From Isoetes taiwanensis (lineage: Eukaryota > Streptophyta > Lycopodiopsida > Isoetales > Isoetaceae): 64,000 bases of DNA. Numbering within the stretch: the stretch's first letter is position 1; every line of letters starts with the position of its first letter. The notes under the pieces are model-generated. The model made no database searches. It saw only the letters and a list, made by a program, of their open reading frames with translations, and was not told where the DNA came from. The stretch lies in NCBI GenBank assembly GCA_021234155.1, contig JAJEKV010000009.1, positions 8,438,546-8,502,545 on the forward strand. The letters are read 5' to 3'. Position numbers and translations under genes: made by a program. Below are positions 58,911 to 64,000 of this stretch, piece by piece.

Positions 58911-59091
58911 TGTTGAAGATAAGCCTCTGCATGTCCACGTACACACAGTCCCAGTCATCGATCCAGTCCTATGTCATAAGTTGTGTCTCTTGGCACAGTC
59001 ACACCTCTTTTGTATGCTACGGTGAGGGCTTTTCTCACCATCTCCATCTATTCATATTCAGTGTTCTGCTGTAGACCTCTGATTTTCCACA
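58911..59091 (+). repeat. 5' LTR of the copia element
   Basis: Starts TGTTGAAGATAAGCC and ends GATTTTCCACA, and matches the 3' LTR minus its insert. At 181 bp it is short for a copia LTR. Confidence 0.85.
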
Positions 59092-59368
59092 TGGTATCAG
59101 AGCCTGCCAGTCATTGAAGATTCTGGGAGCATATTTGGAGCAGCGAGTCAAGCCGTGGGCGCATCTTTTCAAGAACAAGAAATTAAGGTTTGAAATTATA
59201 AAAGCTTCTGATTTTCGTTAAGCTTTCTTGTTTGCCCAACCAGGCTACGGCTTGTTTGGCCTTCGTGCCAACGGCCTTGTCCTTGGTGGGTCTTGATGGT
59301 TAACGATCTGGGTGGAGACTCTTTAAGCAAAGGACATAAAAAGGGAAGAAGATCTTGGTGGATTATAC

Positions 59369-60125
59369 ATGGCAATTTCTAGTGCAATTGCCAATTATTC
59401 AGTTCCATCTCATGCAACAATAGAAAAATTTGATTTGATGGAGATAAATTTTATATTTGGAAGATTCGTATCAATTCTTTGCTGTTAGAAAGAGATTTAG
59501 TTGAGATTGTAGATGGCATAGAAGAAGCTAAACCTGCAGACGCCGATGCTGCAACTAAGTGGGAGCTAAAAGATGCCAAAGCCAGAGCTATTCTTCATCA
59601 ATGCTTGAGTGATAATCTCGCACCAACAGTGATTGCTTTTGCAACCGTGAAAGAAATATGGGACTTCCTAAATAGCATTTATGGGGATAAAGGGAAGTCT
59701 ATAATGGTGTTCTTACGAAACAAATTATTGGATTTGAAATTGAGTGGCACCAATGTAGTTAGTTTGTAAGCGAGTATAATGCTTTACCGCAGCAATTAGC
59801 ATCCATAGATTCTCCAATTGGTGATGACGAAGGAGTGGCTATACTTCTTAGAGAGTTACCACAAGTGTTTGATACTTTGTTATATAATCTGCTAAGTAAC
59901 AAAGCTTTGACGCCTCATGATGTAATTTAAGCTTTGCTTAAGGAGGATGTAAGACAGAAAATAAAAGAAGGGCCATCAGAATTTGCATTCATTGCTCGAA
60001 ATCAGCCCAGAAGAGAAAGAACTTGTTATTATTGGAAGAAGCCTGGTCATATGATTGCTGTTTGTCCAGAAAAGAAGAAGAAAGAAGAGGAAGAGTCAAG
60101 GAAAAATGGCTCTAAGTTGTTTTAG
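59369..60125 (+). pseudogene. Copia gag (UBN2-type), frameshifted
   Basis: Starts MAISSAIANYSVPSHATIEK at 59,369, shifts frame near 59,440, continues LLERDLVEIVDGIEEAKPAD ... WDFLNSIYGDKGKS (59,479-59,769), hits a stop, and resumes to the nucleocapsid motif CYYWKKPGHMIAVC. In the usual CX2CX4HX4C zinc knuckle the second Cys is here Trp. Frameshifts, stops and the lost ligand make it non-functional. The UBN2 gag would package element RNA. Confidence 0.85.
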
Positions 60126-60189
60126 CCTGAGTGCAAGCTATGTGAGGCTAAGTGTAAATCTGTGTGCTTTGTGGTTCTTAGTGATCAGT

Positions 60190-60400
60190 CGTAAGTCATA
60201 TGTAAATTGTGTATGGACATTTGAGGCAGTGGGAGTGTTGAAGATAAGCCTCTGCATGTCCATCTACACACAGTCCCAGTCATAATCATCGATCCAATCG
60301 TAAGTCATATGTAAATTGTGTATAGACATTTGAGGCAGTGGGAGTGTTGAAGATAAGCCTCTGCATGTCCACGTACACACAGCCCTAATCATCGATCCAA
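60190..60400 (+). repeat. 109-bp tandem duplication over the polypurine/LTR junction
   Basis: CGTAAGTCATATGTAAATTG, GGCAGTGGGAGTGTTGAAGA and the first about 55 bp of the LTR are present twice in tandem, so the element has two apparent 3' LTR starts (60,235 and 60,345). Confidence 0.85.
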
Positions 60401-61071
60401 TCCTATGTCATGAGTCGTGCCAATGTTGTTAAAAAACTCGTGTTTTATTTTTAAAGTACCTCTATAAAAATCCTCATGTTTTTTTAAAGGATTTTTATGA
60501 TTTGGTATGGTTTCAAAAAATAAAAAAAATTATACATTCTTTGCACTACTTTTTTGGACATATTTGTTACTGTTAAAATGCACATTTTTGCTATAAGTTA
60601 CAAGCCATGGCATGCCAACAAGAAAATCAAAAGCTTATGCTACTATTAGAAATTATTAAATTCATGTACAAAGATATCATAGCTGTTTTGTCATGCAACT
60701 CTCAAGAAAGTTCAGAAAAAACAGTATCATAAAGGTTAAAAAATATAAGAATTCTATATACAAGAATAAATAAGTTCACGAAAAAATATCACAATCTAAG
60801 GACTTTTAAGGATTTTTAAAGATTTTTAAGGATTTTTAACGTATTTTATATGAAATACAGTTTTAAAGATTTTTTTCAAAAATTTTAAAAATCTTAAAAA
60901 ACGTTTTTTTAAACGTATGAATTTTAACGTACTTAAGAACATTGGTCGTGTCTCTTGGCACAGTCACACCTCTTCAGAGGATATATATATTGTATGCTAC
61001 GGCGAGGGCTTTTCTCACCATCTCCATCTATTCATATTTAGTGTTCTGCTGTAGACATCTGATTTTCCACA
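60345..61071 (+). repeat. 3' LTR of the copia element, interrupted
   Basis: LTR parts 60,345-60,419 and 60,951-61,071 flank the MITE. The second part has a 15-bp insertion (CAGAGGATATATATAT) absent from the 5' LTR. Confidence 0.85.
60420..60945. mobile_element. 526-bp MITE in the 3' LTR, TSD TCGTG
   Basis: Inverted ends CCAATGTTgTTAA / TTAAgAACATTGG. The 5-bp TCGTG lies on both sides (60,415-60,419 and 60,946-60,950), and the intact 5' LTR shows the empty-site equivalent. The interior is AT-rich with many GGATTTTTAA/TTTTTAAAG pieces and non-coding. The 5-bp duplication and CCAATGTT ends do not match the common plant TIR superfamilies I know (hAT 8, Mutator 9, PIF 3, Tc1 2 bp). Confidence 0.85.
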
Positions 61072-61281
61072 ACCTTCAAGTGACGAATGAAATGTAGTGC
61101 ATTAATTGGAAGTTAACTATCATATATGTGGTTTGTTGAAGCCTTAATCATATATCAATTACTCACCACAATACGTTTCACAATAGAACAAGCAAAGAAA
61201 TTCATCCAATGAGTTGATCATTTGATAGAAATTGATGTGGTTTAAATAAACCATCCAAAATGTGCTGAACAATATAAAACA

Positions 61282-61475
61282 AGGTGCTGCGCATGGAGGG
61301 TTGCCCTCCGTGTCCCGAGGGTGAAGTGTCTTAAATCATACTTGAAAGTCATGTTTTCACAATCAATCAAAATTGCTACTTCAAAACAATACAATACTTG
61401 ATACCATGACTTTATGAAGATTGGCGTGAAGAAACCTTTGGTCCTTATCATGGAACAAGGATTGCAAAAGCATAA
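61282..61475 (+). repeat. About 200-bp dispersed repeat, copy 2
   Basis: Diverged copy of 51,638-51,840, sharing GGTGCTGCGCA, GGAGGGTTGCCCTCC, TTAAATCATACT and CATGGAACAAGGAT. Confidence 0.75.
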
Positions 61476-62784
61476 GGAAATACATGATTCCTTACCGTAG
61501 AAATGAGAGAATTTCTTGAAGACCTCTGATCGAATTTTTGTCACAGAGAGCTTCAAACATCTGAGGAGCAAGTTTTGTAGAGGAGCAAAACATTGATGCA
61601 TAGCCAAAGCCAAAGCGTCTGCTCCATGTAATTTTTTTTCTCTGCCTTGACAGAAAAATTTACGTACCTCCTGGACTCCCTGCTTAAACCTGAGAAAGCA
61701 CATTATATAACACCCTCCGGATTGTTTATTTGCATGCCTACATTACTCTGCAATGTTCCAATTTACGGTAACTTTAGTCTCGGTTTCTAGCAAGTATTTC
61801 AGAGTTTAGCTTTGCTAGCTATGCGGAAGCAAAATTCAGGCTCAGACCTAAGAAAGCGATGCTAGTTTGAGACAGATTGAAAGCATCATAACATTTTTTT
61901 TTTATGCCAAGAGACCTGTGTTATTTTGTCGCAGGTGGTTATGGGTACGTCTGATACTAATATGGATTAGCAGCCTTTTTCCTGTGTTCTTTACGCCTCA
62001 AGATTTGTGTGTTTTGCGCCCTAATACAAAGGGTCGAATAAGAAGCCCCTGTCAGATTTGAGCTTGGATTTTGCATGGATGATCTAGTTTCGCGGATTCC
62101 GCAGAAGGATAAACTCGATTTAGATTGGCAATGCAGATAATATCGTGTAAACATTTTCATTTTTTTGTGCAGCTTGAGATGAATGAATGATTTTGTTGAG
62201 GTGGTGTATGATTAATCATGCTCTATTGCATATTTGCATTCCATTGTGCGATGAATTATGATTCCGTACAAATAATGCTCTGTAGCATAGATATGCTTCT
62301 TCACGATTGATATGATATCTTTCTGTACAACATTGTAATGGGAACAGAATGAGCAAAACCCAACCCATTCTATTCTTTCTTTGGTTGTGCCCATTTTATA
62401 TGAAGAATCCGCCTAACCCATTAGCGATTATTTCTTATTTGCAAATAGAAGCAGATATGGGTTTGGAAAAGATCAATTGGGTTTAGTAAATGAGCATCAC
62501 CCAATGTGAAAAATCGAAGAACAAAGCCAAAAAAATGGATAGAAACGCCATTTCTTACGAGAAAAATGCTCCGTCTGGCTCTGATTTTTCTTGGGTTGGT
62601 CCCATCTGCCCATTCTTCAAGGATTATACCCAAAACCCATCGAAAAATTCTTCAAACAGACGACGTGATATACCATTTCCACCAAGCCAAACACCGTTTC
62701 CACAATTTCTAAAGAATTGAAGAGAAGGGCATCGGAATGGATGTGATAATCGGTTAACCTGTTTCAAAGTGGCTGCCCAACAGC

Positions 62785-62915
62785 AGGGGCCACCGCCAGT
62801 TTACACCCTATACTATGTTTGAAGCCGTCATTGGTATAATCCTGGCATATATTGGCATATACCTGAAATATGCCGTAAACCCACATGGACAAGGGCTTGG
62901 CAACCCAAAAATATG
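62785..62915 (+). repeat. Dispersed CATATGC-rich repeat, copy 4
   Basis: CCGCCAGTTTACA, CCTGGCATATATTGGCATAT, ACCTGAAATATGCC and GGCAACCCAAAAATATG match copies 2 and 3 in order. Confidence 0.7.
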
Positions 62916-63505
62916 TCAAATCCACGAAGTAAGGAACCATGATGAAATGGGATATTAGCATGCCATACAAATAATACATTGTGTAGGATTTTGCAAGGAA
63001 AATATAGCATTTGGAAAATAAAGTCAAATGGCTAAGATGTTTGATTGGATTTTCTACTGCCACCAAAAATGAAGTCCTAGACTAGACTAGGATATAACGA
63101 CTCCAATTAGAGGGTGTGTTTTTTCTTGACATATGCAAAAAAGCATGTGGGCGATACCCATACCGGAAAACTGCTTTTCGAACTGCAAACGCGAACGTCA
63201 CGCCCTTCTTCGACCATCACTGAATTTTCGCCCTTCATTCGGCCATCATCCAAATTTCCTGAGCGGAAGAGAAATTCTTTTCTTGGATCGTTTAGGCGCC
63301 GGAGCAATTTTGCAATTCGAAATGGGAAATGGCGGTATAGTCTCATGTTCTTGCGAAATTTCTTGCAATTCATCCATCTCTCCACTATGGACTGGAATTC
63401 CGTCTTCCTATGTTTCTTAGCCAAGAACCGAGTGCAATTTGATCCTGGCCCAATTTTATCAGGTTGCAACAATTTAAACAGCAATCCGAGAGATTTATGG
63501 AGTGA

Positions 63506-63672
63506 TGCTTTAATTTCAGCAAGAATTTTGATGACAAGATGATTCCTGGTAGAGGTATGTCAGATGCTTACTACCTGTTCTTGACTGCTCTAGACACTTA
63601 ATTCTTCATTACTGTGCCTTAATAGGAGAAGACGAACCTGCTGCTGTCCTTGATGAAACAAGAACAAAGGAT
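63506..63672 (+). CDS. Candidate exon pair, unknown gene
   Basis: A first piece reads KNFDDKMIPGR and ends at GGTAGAG|GTATGTC (63,555). The next starts after CCTTAATAG (63,627) and in phase reads GEDEPAAVLDETRTKDV to a stop. The intron would be about 70 bp. No family was recognised, and the upstream exon boundary (TTTAATTTCAG at about 63,519) is only plausible. Confidence 0.25.
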
Positions 63673-64000
63673 GTTTAACATGAAAACAGATATGAAGGTA
63701 TGTTGTTATTGCTTGTTTAGTGCTGTAATAACCAATGAATTTTGTAGTGATATTGAATGTACTACTTTCATTTAAGGTGGTGGATGTTCCTGTCAATAAG
63801 CAAATGCTGAAGTTGTGCAGAATGACACAAATGCTGAAGAAGAGAATTTAGGCAATTCAAGTTTGGTTTAAGTGTTTACATTCTTGAATGGCCATTTCAT
63901 GAAGGATTTATTTTATTGTTGTTTTCTTGTCTAAATAGAGACTTCATGTATAACCTTAGTTTTTAATTTATCTTTTCAGACATTGATGCTGAATTTTGTT

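Larger units (their letters stand above)
58911..61071 (+). mobile_element. Ty1/copia element, gag-only, with nested MITE
   Basis: 5' LTR 58,911-59,091 (181 bp, TG..CA) is followed directly by TGGTATCAGAGCC, the classic primer-binding site for initiator tRNA-Met. The 3' LTR runs 60,345-61,071, interrupted by a 526-bp MITE, and is preceded by a polypurine-like TGAGGCAGTGGGAG. Flanks are GCCTT (58,906-58,910) and ACCTT (61,072-61,076), a 5-bp target duplication with one mismatch. Only gag is present, with no protease, integrase, RT or RNase H, so it depends on other elements. The region 60,190-60,400 holds a duplicated polypurine/LTR junction. Confidence 0.9.
61072..63984. other. Mostly non-coding stretch to the window end
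   Basis: Contains the dispersed repeats listed. A minus-strand frame at 61,480-61,700 (GVQEVRKFFCQGREKKLHGA) is balanced but unidentified. Nothing else is supported besides the plus-strand exon candidates near 63.5 kb. Confidence 0.35.

Noticed and set aside
61242-61703. 153-codon minus-strand frame as a gene
   Set aside because: Half of it lies in a dispersed repeat, also present at 51.6 kb, and no family or splice structure supports it.
1-63984. CRISPR array, bacterial operon or organelle DNA insert
   Set aside because: No evenly spaced repeat-spacer series, no bacterial genes, and no recognisable plastid or mitochondrial gene.

Overview
This window looks like nuclear DNA of a land plant. 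Intron-containing genes with plant relatives sit in AT-rich sequence full of transposons, MITE-like foldbacks, simple repeats and tandem duplications. Nothing bacterial (operons, RBS, CRISPR) is visible. Tyrosine-recombinase (YR) retrotransposons are rare in flowering plants, which hints at a non-flowering land plant, but the sequence does not settle the species.

Layout: 1-11.5 kb is mostly non-coding, with palindromic tandem arrays, a GC-rich foldback and a decayed PIF/Harbinger transposase (8.8-9.4 kb, minus). 11.6-17.1 kb holds one apparently intact 13-exon minus-strand gene for a 991-residue protein that joins a class-3 lipase (GHSLGG) to a P-loop GTPase-like half and a hydrophobic tail. 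17.7-22.1 kb is non-coding. 22.1-23.2 kb is a 1.1-kb non-autonomous YR element. 23.7-24.9 kb is an uninterrupted 408-codon frame built from repeats of a basic motif.

The centre, about 26.8-48.6 kb, is the most unusual part: a Russian-doll nest of YR retrotransposons with split direct repeats. The innermost (31,024-39,346) carries decayed reverse transcriptase (YMDD), RNase H and tyrosine recombinase on the minus strand. It lies inside a second element (29,678-44,726) whose split repeats are identical, which appears to lie inside a third (about 26,846-48,618). The elements share an architecture: an outer block A, a terminal hairpin with recombinase-site-like arms, a subterminal stem-loop whose stems covary between copies, and, in the three larger elements, minisatellites.

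48.6-64 kb is a mixed gene/repeat region: a partial ubiquitin-specific protease, two tRNA-derived SINEs with different microsatellite tails (one here, one at 26.6 kb), a small two-exon membrane-protein gene, a one-exon RING2-only RBR fragment, an acireductone dioxygenase gene of the methionine salvage pathway with an aberrant 3' end, and a gag-only Ty1/copia element (58,911-61,071) whose 3' LTR was hit by a 526-bp MITE with a perfect 5-bp target duplication. A dispersed CATATGC-rich repeat lies 5' of several of these genes.
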